DNA of 64,000 nt from Halichondria panicea (GCF_963675165.1 NC_087385.1:3100501-3164500), one strand, 5' to 3'; positions 11,049-23,621 are shown, counted from the first letter of the stretch. Notes: a model not told the origin generated them from the letters alone. Program-made: numbers and translations.

Positions 11049-13180
11049 AGTCGGCTTCTCCACCACCAGCCCTGCCATCTCCTTGCGTCGCACAGTCTGT
11101 ACAGTGTCTGGTTTAAGTGTAGTCTTAAATTATGACTGCAGTCGGAGCGCCCTATTGTTAAGGGCCTTAAATTATGTGCCCCCACTGCACCAGCAGTCGG
11201 ATCCCCTACCCCAGTACCTGTGCCAACCTCGTGCTGGTGAGCGTCCTATTGTTATGGTTGTAATGGCCTTAAATGATGTGTGTCTAACATCAACTACCAC
11301 TGCACCAGTCCACCTGTACTTGCGTCCTGTGTGCAGCAAGTTGTTAAGTGTATTCATAGCTCTTAAGTCTGTCTACCCTCTGTCTTAAGTGTAAGGTAGG
11401 TTGTTAAGTGCAATTACTTGAGGATGGCACACTCTCTGCTGATCATTCCTTTGACCTCTTGGTTCTCGGATGCGTGTCCTATTGTTAGTACATTTCGCTC
11501 TCCCAGGTACTTTAAGAGTTTCACACTTTCACACTCTTGAGACTGACCTCAGGTAGAGTGCCGTCCTTCTTCACCTTCCGAGCCTTCAACCACTTCCTTT
11601 TCTTTCGAAGCAGGACTCGTCAGGATCGGAAGAGTGTGAACTCAGTTCAACCTGTGTAAAGTAGTAATATGTATTGATTAAGTAATGTGTAACACCGTCC
11701 CGTCCCTTTCTGGACCCTGCCGACCATTTACCAGCAACCGAAAAAAGGGTCAGAGGTCAGCAACTTATGGATGGCACTGAGCACCCCACTGAGCACCCCA
11801 TCATTGTGAGCACTTGGTTGAGCACTTGGTCTGTCACGTGAGACTTCTCCCCAACCGTCAGATGAGAGATGAGGAAGCCCCGTCACGTGATTCTCCGTCA
11901 CGTGATTCTCCCCTCGACGAGACGAATCCCTGGCTATAACCCTAACCCCTAACCGAAATGTATTTCTAACGCTAATCTAACGCTAATCTCTCCTAAACCT
12001 AACCTATCTATCCTAACCCCTTCTAAACCTATTATGTATTATAATTTATACAGTTATACAAGTTATACAGTTATACAAGTTAATTGTATAGTGTGTACAT
12101 GTATAGTGTGTACACTGCAAAAAAAGTACACTGCAAAAAAGGTTTTGTTAAATCAACAAAAATTGTTGTGGTAACAAATTGACTTGTAATTAATTTGTGA
12201 GGGGATTTCCTATAGTAAACAAATGACCACGGTTAGTTTAGCTCCTCGAGGAACCCTGCACAGTACAGACTGATACTTATAACTATTAGACTATAATACA
12301 ACAGAGACGCTGCTACACTCTATCATGAGGAAGAGAGGACCACCAATTAGAGAGGACCACCAATTACTTCTTTCTTTCCTGTGGCTAAAAGGAGCAGAGT
12401 ATGATCTAATCAACAATAAAAATTAATTATTAATAATAGGAAAAATAATGTCAACAGATGTTAATGATCCTGAGGCAAGTAGCACAGAGTCTGTCACTCT
12501 CGCGGACAGTCACAGTTCTGATGAAGACACTGTTTGTCCTGCGCTTCTATTGGTCCTTCTGCTGCAAAGGAATAGGACATCGGTAAACTATTAGAACAAA
12601 ACGTTGATTTGCATAAGCTAAGCAGGGATGATAGGTCTGAGGAACATCAAACAATCATGAGATTGACTTGTCGTGAGTGTGTATCCGATCCGAGCCTCAA
12701 GTTAATGGATAAATCTACAGTTAGTCTACAGTATATACAGAGTGTTCTTTATCACAATCGTTCAATAAGATAAAATACGGTAAATAATAAATTAATTGTC
12801 CACCGATTAAAATACGACTTGGTATCTACCGTATAGCGGGTAATTCGTTCAACTCGAGAAAAGGTGAGTAAAATCATTTAATTAAAAGCATCACATCACA
12901 TCACCCTCCACCCTCCACCCTCCACTAAGAAAAAATTTTTCCACACACTTGATCCTTTCCTTAGCTATAAGTCTGTCTTAGCTATAAGTCTGTGGTGGGT
13001 AGATCTCTGCGCATGTGCAGACCGGTTACCGGTTAAGCAAGAAACCCTGTACCACTCGTCAGCAAGGTAGGCTCTCTGTCTCTTTGTTCCTCCAATTAGT
13101 CCCGTTGTCACGGGAGTGACCCCCCGGTCATTCCTGCCTAAGGTATGGGGGGGTCTTATAGACTTTTATCATACAATTGT
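11049..13180. other. No recognisable gene; degenerate CCCTAA-like stretch
   Basis: No ORF has domain support. Between about 11934 and 12030 there are irregular CCCTAA/CTAACC-like units, too degenerate to call a telomeric array. Several perfect short duplications occur, for example a 15-bp unit at about 11880-11910. Confidence 0.5.
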
Positions 13181-15297
13181 ATAATGGTTTAGACCATCTG
13201 CCTATAATTCATGATACCGGTTTTTAGGTACACTTTTGGCTCCAATCAAAAGATATTTACATTTAAGTACAACTACAACTACTCACACATTTGTGGTAAT
13301 CTACTCTTGAATGAACTGTACCTTGCTATTAACCATCCTGGCTCACATTGGCCGGAACACCCACACCTGGGGATTGTAATTAAACGACTATAAAAGGGCG
13401 TGCCGTGGGCAGCTCCGACCGGATGCAACGGGAAAATGAAAAAATGACAAAAGATAAATTTGTTTGAGTCTTACAAAAAGACGCTATAATGTATCACTTC
13501 CTTTGATACGCCTTCTTCCTGAGTATAGCGTGAGCTCTCGCACGAGGTAGTTCGTTCAAACCAGAACAAAGCTACAAACTTATTTTCAGCGTGCTAGGCA
13601 CGGTTTTAGGCACCACGATAGCGCTAAGCATGCCAGAGGCTCATTGCCCTTGGACAACTAGTTACAACCCCCGACCATAAAGTCGTGCCCAGAATTCAGA
13701 TGTGATATTTACTTGGCAATACCAACGCCAGTGATGATCATTTGTGAGCGAAAAAAAAACATTTTCCCGTCTGTGCACTAGCAACCCATCGCTGTTTCAA
13801 GACTGCCACTTAGTTTGTAATTAGAACATTACGCAATTCAATGAAATATTGGAAAAGTGGGTGTGGTTTTCTATCTGTCTGTTTGTTTGTGCAATTTGTT
13901 TGTGCAATATTCATACCCATGGCCCATGGGTAGTTATTAGTTATTCATTTAAATCGCATGCAAGCAGAGTAACTGAATGACACCAAATGCGCATAGCAAA
14001 CCATCAGTAACCACTGATCAGCTGGAACAGGAAGAGGAAGAGGAAGTGTTACACTACGGACGTTTTTTGTAACAAGATATTACTTGATAAAAATGTTATT
14101 GCATACATACACAAATAAACATACACAAATAATAATGAATATAACATTAAGTATTAACGTCGAATCAAGAGTGCACTCGCCAAGCACTGTGGTTCAGCGG
14201 TTGAAAGTATACTATATATTCTCGATGTGTTCAGCAGTAATGATGTGGACACAACTCGTCCTACTGCAATAATATTATGTAGCTATGGATGGGATACCTC
14301 GTGGTCGTGGTCTGCTGCCTAGTTTGTTCTAGCTCACAGTGTTGGTGGCAGGCCAAGAAAACAAGCCCTTTCGGTCATGCATTCAGTATGTCCACACCCT
14401 CCCGGTAATAGCCCCAAACGCTATTTTCGAATGCTCATGGACAAACCGATCGAGCTGGCTTGTGGTAGTCTGGCTTGGTCGCGAGTAGAGTCTCAAAGTC
14501 CCTGCTGCCACTCAGAACCTGCTGCCACTCAGAACACCTCGATGACCTGAACACCTCCGTCTGCCGTCTGAGAACCGTTAGGAAGTGTGTGTGCAAAACG
14601 TGGTCACCACCTTAGAATTCATAAGGACAGCATGTGTGGGACTACACCTACTGAGCATACCAGAAGACGCAACTAACTCAAATCTAAACTGATTATGCAC
14701 AACTCTAGCAGGAGGACAGGTGAGAACAATTATTATTGTTAATACGCCTCTAACCTTGGGTGCAAGTGAGCTCACGTAGAGTGGCCAGTGGGAGTGTGGC
14801 CGGTGGGAGTGCTATCCTGAGACGCCGCATGTACGAAAGAGGGTGAGCGGTGGTGATGAGGCCATACAAATGAGCAACGAGATCAGGACGACTGGGCACG
14901 AAGAGCGGGAGAAGCAGCTAAAGGGTGATTTCGTCTTCAATACCAAGTTATGACTTATGAAACGGTAAATAAATCCAGGACTTTTTTAACCAAACAATTC
15001 CATCTTAGCATCCGAATGTGAAGATTGCTTCCGAGAAGAACTCAAGAGTCAGGATGGCTGGGAGAAGATTGAAAACATGTGAGGGTACATTAACCAATAA
15101 TACATGCACACAAACAACTGTGTACAATGCACTTACGATGTATTTAATTTAATTTAGAGAGCTTGGTGGGGATAAGTGACCTTCCAAATTTGTAACATTG
15201 ATCACCCCAATTAACAGTTCAATGTATTGCAATTCTTATATTTCAAGGTTGAACTATATAGCAGGTTGAGCCTTATTAGTTATTGCAGTCTATAATT
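13181..15297. other. No recognisable gene
   Basis: ORFs are below 70 codons and no known domain is seen. A perfect 17-bp tandem duplication lies at 14502-14518 and 14519-14535. Confidence 0.5.
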
Positions 15298-15383
15298 AGT
15301 AACTATTCTAGAACATTCTGACAGGTTAACTATGTGTATAATTGTTTTTGTGTCAGTCTTCCATTAAACATAAACTTTGAACA
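15298..15383 (+). repeat. Dispersed repeat, copy 1
   Basis: This AT-rich segment runs from CTATTCTAGAACATTCTGACA through to ATAAACTTTGAAC and recurs with a few differences at 18518-18608. It has no coding potential. It may be the 3' part of a short dispersed element. Confidence 0.6.
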
Positions 15384-15512
15384 GGTTATGGACAGGTTAT
15401 GGGCCCAGTCAACGCGAGGACTGTAGGAGACAAGACTCAGAAGTAAAAAAAGAACTAAGTCTTCAGGCAATTGCAGAACTAGATCTAGCTACACGTTTGA
15501 GTAGCTACACGT

Positions 15513-15818
15513 TTGAGGGTAGCTACACGTTTGAGAAAGTCTAGTATGGAAAAATTGGATAACTTGGAAGTTTCAGATGAACTATGGAGAAATGCTGCAG
15601 CGGTACGGACTAATTTTCAGCAAAAGACGCTTTTTCTTTTTCGTCATGGCAGTCCAAGGACAGCACTCAATTTAGGAATAGCAGTACTTCAGAATGGAAA
15701 TGAGGAAATGACTACACACCTTGAAAGAACTTACCGACAGATTGATGCGCCAGGTGGTTACGCTCTTAGACCCAAACCATATGCTACCGTTGTCACAGCT
15801 CACAGTTGGAGAGACTAA
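15513..15818 (+). CDS. Hypothetical ORF, unrecognised
   Basis: The 101-codon frame starts within a threefold repeat of TAGCTACACGTTTGAG (about 15487-15535), so the listed start is not trustworthy; ATG at 15547 is a better candidate. The product has no recognised motif, signal peptide or membrane segment. It lies between a dispersed repeat and a TTAA element and could be a transposon remnant. Confidence 0.2.
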   Translation: MRVATRLRKSSMEKLDNLEVSDELWRNAAAVRTNFQQKTLFLFRHGSPRTALNLGIAVLQNGNEEMTTHLERTYRQIDAPGGYALRPKPYATVVTAHSWRD

Positions 15819-16122
15819 CTCCTAACTCTACAACAGTTGATACTTCATGAGGAGAGAGACACAAAACGAAGCGACAAATACCAGCAGAGGAGACTTGGAG
15901 CTGCAACCACGCCTGACAAGAGCTCAGGACTGTCCAAATTAAAATGACGTGGAATTTTGTTATAATGATATTCATGCGTGCGACGTCATCGCTTTGGAAT
16001 GTTTATCACGTGCGTGGGTGGCAAATGTCTGTAATTACTAGGAGGGCGGAGCTTGGGTCACATGACACTGTATTAAAGTTGACCGTAGCCTGAAAGCATT
16101 TGTTGTAGGCTACCTGCCTTAA

Positions 16123-16824
16123 CCCTTTCCCGGCTTTAGCCGTCATATGACGCGAGCTATGCGCAGTACCAGCACATGCGCATTGGGCTGCTCTTTCACG
16201 TGGTATCTACGCTTCATGCAGTACTGTCGAAAGAAAAGTGACCGTTTGCTACAAGATCTTCGTAGTACAACCTTAGCGAGGTTCTAGGGCAGCTAGACAG
16301 TGCCTTGTTGAGTAAGAGGACAGTGACTGGGATCATACCAAGAGAGGAAACTACTTTTCAGAGGTCAAGCTATAAATATAGAGCCTGAAGAACCGGAGGA
16401 AGAAGCATGAACCAAAGTCCTGGAGCTTGTAAGTAACTATGGAGTATCATAATGTAGTCTTCAGTATGGTATGCTTAGTCTAGTTAGTACACAAGTGGAC
16501 ATCATGAGCCACCATTGAACTTGTAAACCTGTGTGTAGGTGAAGAAAACGTTTCCCGATATGACCTCGCAGACTGCTGATTGAACCATGTCACCGTGAGA
16601 ACATTGAGAACACTTCAATATTCATAATTGTGAAATGTGTAAAAAAAATTGTTAATTATTGGGGGTGGTCAGTTGCTAGGTAACGATGATGATGTCATGG
16701 TACCCCCAGGATATGGGGTACCTGTAGGAAATAGTTGCAAGTGATTACAATGCATGGTTCATGAGATATGTATTTTTAAAGAATTTATTCTGTATTTTGT
16801 TTTTTTAATTAAAGCCGGGAAGGG
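16123..16824 (+). mobile_element. TTAA miniature element, family B copy 1
   Basis: A 702-bp element is flanked by TTAA on both sides (16119-16122, 16825-16828). Its inverted ends read CCCTTTCCCGGCTTTA on the left and CCCTTCCCGGCTTTA in reverse complement on the right. There is no long ORF. Related copies or fragments are at about 22.94-23.24, 43.87-44.05, 44.3-46.3 and 46.9-47.3 kb. TTAA duplication is the hallmark of piggyBac-type transposition. A non-autonomous derivative is inferred. Confidence 0.85.
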
Positions 16825-16841
16825 TTAAACTAAGACTTGCC

Positions 16842-17705
16842 TTAACCGTCACGGGCCACAATCGGGCCACAATCGTGGCCCGCAATAGTGAATTTTTTTG
16901 CGAAATTCTAATTCTGCGATACTTAGGAAGAAGTAGCTCGAACTATGCACATCCCTGTATAGAGGAAGAGCTGTAGAATCACGTGCAATTTAGTCTAGAA
17001 TTTTCCAAGCCACGTTGCTATGTTAAAATTTCATTAGCATCTTAGATGTGCCGATATGCTTGAACAGCTTGAGGACAGCAATGGCGATGTCTCCTCTGGT
17101 GATGACAGTGCTTATGAAGGAGAGGGGATAGTAGGATACCTCCCAAAGGCTACCAGCTTTATGCACGCTGATGAACTGTCTGGGACTGAGGACATGCATG
17201 ACATGGACCTAGACGCTAGAGCTATGGACCAGGACGGTGAAAGACCAGGAGAGGGCTCACTGTGTGTCTCTGGCAAGTAGTAGCTAGAATATCAGTAGTA
17301 AGTATAGTATAGCTAAAATAGAATTAGCAGTAATATAGAATTAGCAGTAATGAACAGTCTTTATGTGAGCTTGTAAATTTCATAGATCGTTCACCGATAT
17401 AGTAGATATAGTAATACATGTACGTAACATGTACTTCAAATTGATATATCTTAGCACTGTTACATTCATATGATGTGAAAATTCATATGATGTGAAAATC
17501 AAGCTTAGTCAAGCTTGGGATTTTATCTCACCGCTGGCCGAGCATAATAACCGTGGTGGTTGTTATGGCAACACATGTTGCACCATTTTATTCCTTGTTG
17601 TATGGGCATTCTAATGGTATATGGTTCTAGGCATTTTATTGCTCTGGAAACCCGATAGAGAATTTACAGACCTCATTGTTAATTAAGAATCCGACGGTTA
17701 AAGGA
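16842..17705 (+). mobile_element. TTAA miniature element, family A copy 1
   Basis: The left end begins TTAACCGTCACGGGCCAC and the right end reads GACGGTTAAAGG. Full copies have TTAA plus CCCTTTAACCGTC at both ends, so both termini here are slightly eroded. It contains the short ORF at 17056-17280. It lies 14 bp from family B copy 1 and about 30 bp from family C copy 1. Confidence 0.8.
17056..17280 (+). pseudogene. piggyBac-like N-terminal fragment ORF (family A)
   Basis: This acidic ORF has the segment QLEDSNGDVSSGDDSAYEGE and ends GEGSLCVSGK. It corresponds to the ORFs at 35175-35429 and 39839-40066. Low-complexity acidic N-termini of this kind are typical of piggyBac-type transposases, but the DDD catalytic core is absent. 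In this copy the MARLFTCAD start found in copies 2 and 3 is not preserved. The assignment rests on the TTAA target and composition, not on a catalytic motif. Confidence 0.5.
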
Positions 17706-17732
17706 AGACTATTAGATAGTCTCTGGGTAGCC

Positions 17733-18227
17733 ATCCAAAATGAAGCTCAATTTCCAAAAAACTAATTAGCTTAATTCAATTATGCTAATTAGTCCCATAA
17801 AATGGTGATGACGTCATGGCAGTTTTGTAAGAAGAACTACAAATGCGGACATGAAGAAGCTAAGATCAAGCTTCAAGCTGCTTCAAAAACAAGGCTAGAT
17901 GAACATCTCATAGCTAATCAAGCTGGGGAAGAGTAAGAGTTACTGCATTCTTGAGATACACCAGAGCTAAAGAAGCCAGCATAGCTAAGGCAGTTTTGCA
18001 CATATCCAGCTAGAAACATACTCCTAACCAAGTACCACCGCATTTGTTGCTAAAGATATTGGAGAATAGTTCCAGCAGCTAGCTAAGCAAGTACCTAGGA
18101 CACATGACTTCACTTGCAATGAAAAACATTATGAATCTCATTAACACATTAACACATTAACACTACATCATCTACATTAAATGTTGGCAATGAATAAAAT
18201 TAATGTTATCAGTGCCTGACCCAGGCC
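17733..18227 (+). mobile_element. TTAA miniature element, family C copy 1 (5' truncated)
   Basis: It shares a long stretch with 53085-53668 and 40690-40982, including CTAATTAGCTTAATTCAATT and GATGAACATCTCATAGCTA. It ends CTGACCCAGGCC before TTAA (18228-18231). The left inverted end seen in copy 2 is missing. It has no ORF. Confidence 0.7.
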
Positions 18228-18231
18228 TTAA

Positions 18232-19219
18232 GTACCCAGACCTGCTGCGCAACTTGCAACTCAAGAAGCTACATCTGTGAATCTGGAGAAGTAATCTGTT
18301 TGAAGACAACCAAGGAACAATTGCTATGGTAAAGATCGCACCAAACATATTGATATCAAGTACCACTATGTGCGAGAAATCCAAGTGACTTATTGCCCAA
18401 CTGTTAACCAAGTCATTCGTCTTTGGGAATTTTGGAACCTTTCATTAATGGGAGTGTTGTTAATGGGAGTGTTGAGGAGTGTTGAACATATAATTTTGAT
18501 TATGACTTATTTATATTTAGTATAACTATTCTAAAACATTCTGACAGGTTCTTATTTAACCATGTGTAGTGTATAATTGTTTTTGTCCATTAAACATAAA
18601 CTTTGAACAATTCTGACACCTTGCATTCCGCAAGTATTGATTGCGATTGATTGCGAGCCAGATGCAAAGACAAAAGAGAAGAAAGTGAAGCAGTAAGCAC
18701 TGTATGTAGTCTGTATGTACATTATCCATAGTAAATGTATGGTTTACATTGATCATCAGAGCTCCATGTACTAACTGGATATCTTGAGCTAGGAAGTAGT
18801 CATGGTTGCTTGAGAGTGAGAGTGATCAGAGTGTAGGGGGAGTCAGAGTGTAGAGGGAGCATTGAAATATGCAGTAGCTGTTTAATGTAGTGTGAAAACA
18901 AGGATTCAAAAGTAACTTGTTTTGCGGGGGAGCTACTGGTTAACAATAAATTGTACATCATGTTTAGTTCTACATGTTGCTTAATGATCGTTTATCGTTT
19001 TGGAATTATCGTTTTTATCATTTTTTTCCCAGGGGTACTCAGAAAATCAGAAAATCTGCCAAGACCCTTTTGTATCCTTTTGTATGCCAACAGCAGAGGG
19101 GATACACCATTGCCCGCGAATTGTGTGTGTTATGAGGCAGTCTAACTGGCAGTCTGCCCCGTTTACATGACGATTCAATCCGGATGAATTGTGTGTGTTA
19201 TGAGGCAGTCTAACACTAG
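18232..19219. other. No recognisable gene; dispersed repeat and 68-bp duplication
   Basis: The copy of the 15.3-kb dispersed repeat is at 18518-18608. A 29-bp block occurs at 19118-19146 and 19186-19214, period 68, just outside the Harbinger element. No ORF is supported. Confidence 0.5.
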
Positions 19220-19532
19220 AGCCCCGTTTACACGACGGACACGACGATTCAATCCGGATCAAATCCGGATTGAATCCGGGTCAGTTCTTGTCCAAACGAG
19301 CAAATTGTATCCGGGTTAGTGCGCATGTGTGTAAACGATAGGCGTGCCAGTAAAGCGAGTTGAAACGCCCCTAGTGCTAAAAAGAACAAGACTTGCACAA
19401 GATAAAGAACCTGAGACGGCTTGATCGTCGTTTGCGATGACTTTGGCGGTGCCCTGGATGCTTTTCGAAGGTAGTATGTAAGTAATATAAAAGATGCCTT
19501 AGGCCATAGGATACAAGTATTGCCTAGGAAGT

Positions 19533-20690
19533 ATGGCGAGGATGATGGAGTTTGTTGCAATTGTCGGCTTTTTAAGAGTTTGTAGAAGGAGTGCTGAAAG
19601 GAGAGAGAAGCTTAGGAGAATGGAAAGGAAGCAACAGTTGTTGGATTTCAGGAGGAGGAAAGAAAATCTGAACGTACTGTTTTTGCTGTTTTTGTGCAGT
19701 GTAAATCTTGGTGCTACAGCAAGACTGATATGGGAGAAACCTCGAAGCTGTGACTGGTGGGATAGGGTAGTTCTCTCTGCATTTACTGCATAAGATTGGA
19801 TAACAAACTTTCGAATGTCAAAGGTCACATTTGACTACCTGTGTGACAAGTTGTCGTCAAGTATCGCCAGGATAGACACTGTCATGAGAAGGCAATGACA
19901 CTTTGGTTTCTGGCGACTGGTGCTGACTATCGGACTGTTGGGCATTTGTTTGGGGTCGTCTGTATGTCTGATCAGTAAGGAGGTTTGTGCTAAGATAGTT
20001 TCTGTTTTGTTGCCCCAATATGTAAAGTTTCACACTGGCTCAGCTCTCTCTGTTGTTGTCGGAACCAACTCGGGTTTCCACAATGCGTCGGAGCAGTGGA
20101 TGGTAGTCACATACCGATTGTGTCCCATGTTTGCCCTGCCGATTATTATAACCGAAAGGGTTGGCATTCTATTGTTTTACAGGGAACGGTGGATTTTCGA
20201 GTGTTTATCGATTTGTATGTTGGTTGGCCTGGTCGTGTACACGACGCCCGAGTCTTTTCAAACTCAAGTTTGTGCAGTAAGGGACAAAGTAAGACCAACA
20301 AACCAGTAACGCTCGGTGGTACTGATGTTCCACTTGTGAGACTTATTGACAATGGTCGCCTGACTTCCCAGCAGAGGAAATTTAACTATAGGCTGAGCAA
20401 GGCACGTGTGATGGTCGAGCACGCATATGGGAGGCTGAAAGGCTGAAAGGTCGATGGAGATGCTTATGGAGATGCTTAATGAAAAGATTAGATGAATGTG
20501 GATGATGCGTCAGAGTTGATTGTGTTGCATAACATATGTGAAGTGAAGGGAGAGTTTTTTTAATGACAATTGGACTGATGGTGTCGAAGAGGTTGATAGT
20601 ACAAACAGCTCATCTTCTAATACATTACAGCCGTCTAATGACTCTATTTCTATTCGAAACGCCTTCATGCAACATTTTAGATTTTAGTCA
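19533..20690 (+). pseudogene. HARBI1-like transposase (PIF/Harbinger nuclease)
   Basis: This is a DDE_Tnp_4 nuclease remnant. After a basic N-terminal region (from 19533) and a stop near 19791, the frame resumes with a helical region (KVTFDYLCDKL near 19820). The catalytic motifs follow: the first aspartate in QCVGAVDGSHIPIV (about 20081-20122), the second in GRVHDARVF (about 20233-20258), and the glutamate in MVEHAYGRLKG (about 20409-20450). The frame is broken at least four times. Two perfect duplications lie just after the glutamate motif: 8 bp (20433-20448, frame-shifting) and 12 bp (20455-20478, in frame). The tail runs to about 20690 (SIRNAFMQHF). The protein normally partners with the MYB-like protein encoded convergently. 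Confidence 0.88.
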
Positions 20691-20756
20691 ACAGTGATGT
20701 AGTTGTATAACAGTAAGTGGTTGTAAGATACATAATAACACACTCAGGCTGGTTAA

Positions 20757-21392
20757 GGCCGTTTCACAAATACAGGCCATAAATGAGGGTGCATTGCAGT
20801 CTATTGTGTAATGGTTTCATTGTGTACCTTTTTATTCGGGATTCATATTAGATACGTAAAATGGATCAGGATGATAACACCGTTGCCATGGTTACGGCCT
20901 TGTTGTGTACATTAACTTGCTATTTACTTGGCGCTGTCTCCAATAATCAATTTCATGGTTCAATCTCTTAGTATCAAAACAAAGCTCTTACTACAGTACA
21001 ATAGAAACCAAATGGATATTTAGGGCTGCTATCACATTTTTTGTACAATAAGCATACAAAAGCATTTTTTTAAAGCTATAATCAGAGCTAAAATGAGCTC
21101 ACACCAAATATCCACTTTGTTTCTCACTAAAAGCTTTCTTTTGATACCAATATTGCTTTCTACAACTTGGTATTGGAGGCAGCATTTTCAAAACAATTGT
21201 TAAGGCAAGTCATACTTGGTCACAGTTAACGCACATACCAAGATAGTAACCATGGTAGTAATGTTATCAGATAAAAGGTATTCCTGTTCACAATACATTT
21301 TGTGAAAAATAATGTGTAATTGACAAAATTTTTTACAAAAAATGGTAGTTCTTTATAGTGCACTTTTTCTTCAATTTCAAGAAAAAACGGCC
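20757..21392 (+). mobile_element. TTAA miniature element, family D copy 1
   Basis: A 636-bp element is flanked by TTAA (20753-20756, 21393-21396). Inverted ends begin GGCCGTTTCAC and, in reverse complement on the right, GGCCGTTTTTTC. It has no ORF. It sits between the two genes of the Harbinger element, so it inserted later. A fragment recurs inverted at about 42650-42750. Confidence 0.8.
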
Positions 21393-21404
21393 TTAACCTA
21401 CCTG

Positions 21405-21640
21405 AGCAGGAAGTAAATACCACAGCTAATAAGGATACAGGATAATAGTCATTATAGTCCTTGGCCCTGAGTATGGTGGTGGTGGTCTAAGATGGTGGTG
21501 GTCTAAGATACATAATAACACAATAACACAGTAAGTAAATACCACAGCTAATATCGATACAGCTAATCAGGATAATAGTCATTAATAGTCCTGCCTTGGC
21601 CGGTGGCGATGGTGGTGGTGGTGGTCTAAACATGTTTGCC
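21405..21640. repeat. Tandem duplication with TGG-rich runs
   Basis: The segment GTAAATACCACAGCTAAT through to TAGTCATTA and a following GGTGGTGGT run occur twice, at about 21412-21490 and 21537-21640. Copies differ by small indels. Confidence 0.6.
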
Positions 21641-22319
21641 ACCATCCTCATATCATATTCCCTCTCCTCCATTTCTTGTTCTTTTTCCCACCTTTCGTCT
21701 CCGTGTTTCGCAAATCTTGCCTCCTGGTACTTTAAAAACTTGTCCATGGTTCGCTTTTGAAGCCTTCTCCGTCTTCGTCTTCCTCTGTAGTTGTGGCATT
21801 AATTTTAAGTTTTTATCAGTGTTTAATTATTTTACCTGTTTCATCTGCAGGGGGTCTGATTCTGAAGTCACCTGCAGAGAGGGGGCTCCATCAACGGCAT
21901 TGTGAGCCTCAAGTTCATCTGCATCTGGGAAACAAACGAGTTTACCACTTGTCAGAATTATTGCATCCTGGCTGCCTAGCAGCGAGGGTGGAACTGTTGC
22001 TGGCCGATGACCCAGGATGGCATCGAGTTGGTGGTAGAATTTGCAACTCTTTCTACCCTTCCTGTTTCTTTGTTATTGTCTTTAATTTCTCTATATATCC
22101 TTTTCAAACATATATCCTTTTCAAACTTTTAATCTTATTTCTACATTCTCGTGTGTGTCCTTCTTTTAATTTTTGTGATATTTCAGTGAAAACAACCTTG
22201 GCCCCATCCAATTCCTCTTGAATATCACTCTCTCCCCAGACAGCAATGAGAGCTCTCACCTCTACATCACTCCATGCAGTGCCACGGGACTTTTGTATCA
22301 TAACAGAAGCCATTGACAT
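21600..22319 (-). pseudogene. MYB/SANT-like DNA-binding protein of the Harbinger element
   Basis: This is the accessory protein that recruits the Harbinger nuclease to element ends and the nucleus (family knowledge). The N-terminal block has the MYB/SANT pattern TAWSDVEVRALIAVWGESDI followed by CRNKIKSLKRIY (22319-22110). The next block has KFYHQLDAILGHRPATVPP (about 22035-21970). The C-terminal block has DKFLKYQEARFAKHGDERW and a run of charged residues (about 21747-21610), the usual helical tail. A perfect 17-bp tandem duplication (22093-22109, 22110-22126) breaks the frame right after the MYB domain, and another shift lies near 22050. An intron near 21780-21830 is likely, but its borders do not restore frame. 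Confidence 0.8.
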
Positions 22320-22514
22320 ACTATCACTTGAACCACAAAAATTCTAACTAGCTTTTGATCCAGTGCAGCTGTTTACACGGCGCCTAACCCGGATTGTATC
22401 CGGGTCGAAACCACATCCTGATGTGGTTTCGCTAATCCAGATTAGAACCCGGATTAGGCCGTTTACACGAACACGGATTACTTTTATGAACCCGGAATAA
22501 AGGCAAACGGGGCT

Positions 22515-22939
22515 TTAGACTGTGCTGAGTTCCTAGATTTAATTTTATTGTAAATGCATGCCTGTTGAGAATTATTTGCAAAGAGAAAGTCATTCGGAGC
22601 AACTACAGTAGCTAAGTAGTTGATCAGCATCTGCAGCTTTTCCCCCAATCTCCTCCCATTAAATTAACTTCCTGTGAATTTCCGGTGCGACATGCATGGG
22701 ACGCGTGAAATCCCTGTGTTTCCAATCCCTCTCCTCTACTTGTGCCTTCTGTGTGTTTGAAGCTCCAGACAATGTCACGAACCTCAAGATTGCTCTGCAG
22801 ATGGGACAGTCTTCACAACAAGTACTTATGAGTAAAAGCATAAAATAATAAAATAATAAATTACTAAGGGTGTTCTTTAGTGGCGCTGCAAACATATAGC
22901 AATGTTATAGCAATGTAAAAATAATTGAATAGGTCGCTT
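22515..22939. other. Anonymous region with a short cysteine-rich ORF
   Basis: On minus, 22840-22660 encodes STCCEDCPICRAILR followed by a charged stretch that may be an exon. I do not recognise it. Nothing else is supported. Confidence 0.3.
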
Positions 22940-23240
22940 ATGGTGTGTCTTATGGTGTGCTTTAATTAAAACAAAATAAATACATATTTTTCTTTAAAAA
23001 TCAGAACCATATCTTAAGAACCATATCTTAAGAACCATACTATTTCCTACAGGTACAAGGCCATAAGCATCGATATTCTCACTGTCTAGCAGGTTATACA
23101 CTACGAAGTCATAATCAAACAGTCATTCGACGGTACTGCACAAAGTGTACCTCGAAGCAAAATGTTGAAAATACCACGTGAAAGAGCAGCTCAATGCGCA
23201 TGTGCTGGTACCTACAGCGTGCTCCAACACAGTGTGCACA
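22940..23240 (-). mobile_element. TTAA family B fragment
   Basis: It matches family B over its terminal-side sequence (TGCTTTAATTAAAACA, ACTATTTCCTACAGGTAC, CATCGATATTCTCACTGTCTA) and the CACGTGAAAGAGCAGC block of copy 1 in reverse orientation. Both true ends are missing or eroded. Confidence 0.6.
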
Positions 23241-23621
23241 GTTGAAAAATCTCGGTCCGCTGGACGACATATGTCCGAGAAAAGGTTAATCGCAGCTGCG
23301 TGCCAAAGTTCAAACAGGTCAATGTTCATCGATATAACTGTTTGTGATGATTACATAACATAATATTCAAATACTAAATATAGAACATTGCATTTCCCTT
23401 GTACTTCGGATGATAAATAAAATAAGAAATCATACGATGCTTAAGAATAACAAAAGATGATAATTATAACAACAAAATTATAACAACAAAATAATTGACA
23501 TAACAATAGAATATAAAATCAAAGAAAACTCACAAAACCAAGTCTAATGATTAACAGCTTTTAAGTTCCAAGGTATACAAATTGTCTATACAAATTGTCC
23601 ATATCTTTGTGGTACACTCAC
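23241..23621. other. No recognisable feature
   Basis: AT-rich sequence with no supported ORF. Confidence 0.5.

Larger units (their letters stand above)
19220..22514. mobile_element. PIF/Harbinger DNA transposon, two-gene, degenerate
   Basis: The element begins AGCCCCGTTTACAC and ends GCAAACGGGGCT, forming short inverted ends. TAG is found at both flanks within one base, consistent with a 3-bp target duplication. Subterminal AATCCGGAT-type repeats occur at both ends. It carries a HARBI1-like nuclease gene on plus and a MYB/SANT-like DNA-binding gene on minus, the standard two-gene layout of PIF/Harbinger. A TTAA miniature element is nested at 20757-21392. Both genes are frame-broken. Confidence 0.85.

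Noticed and set aside
11934..12030. Interstitial telomere repeat
   Set aside because: CCCTAA-like units are irregular and interrupted; only one or two perfect units occur, so a telomeric array is not supported.
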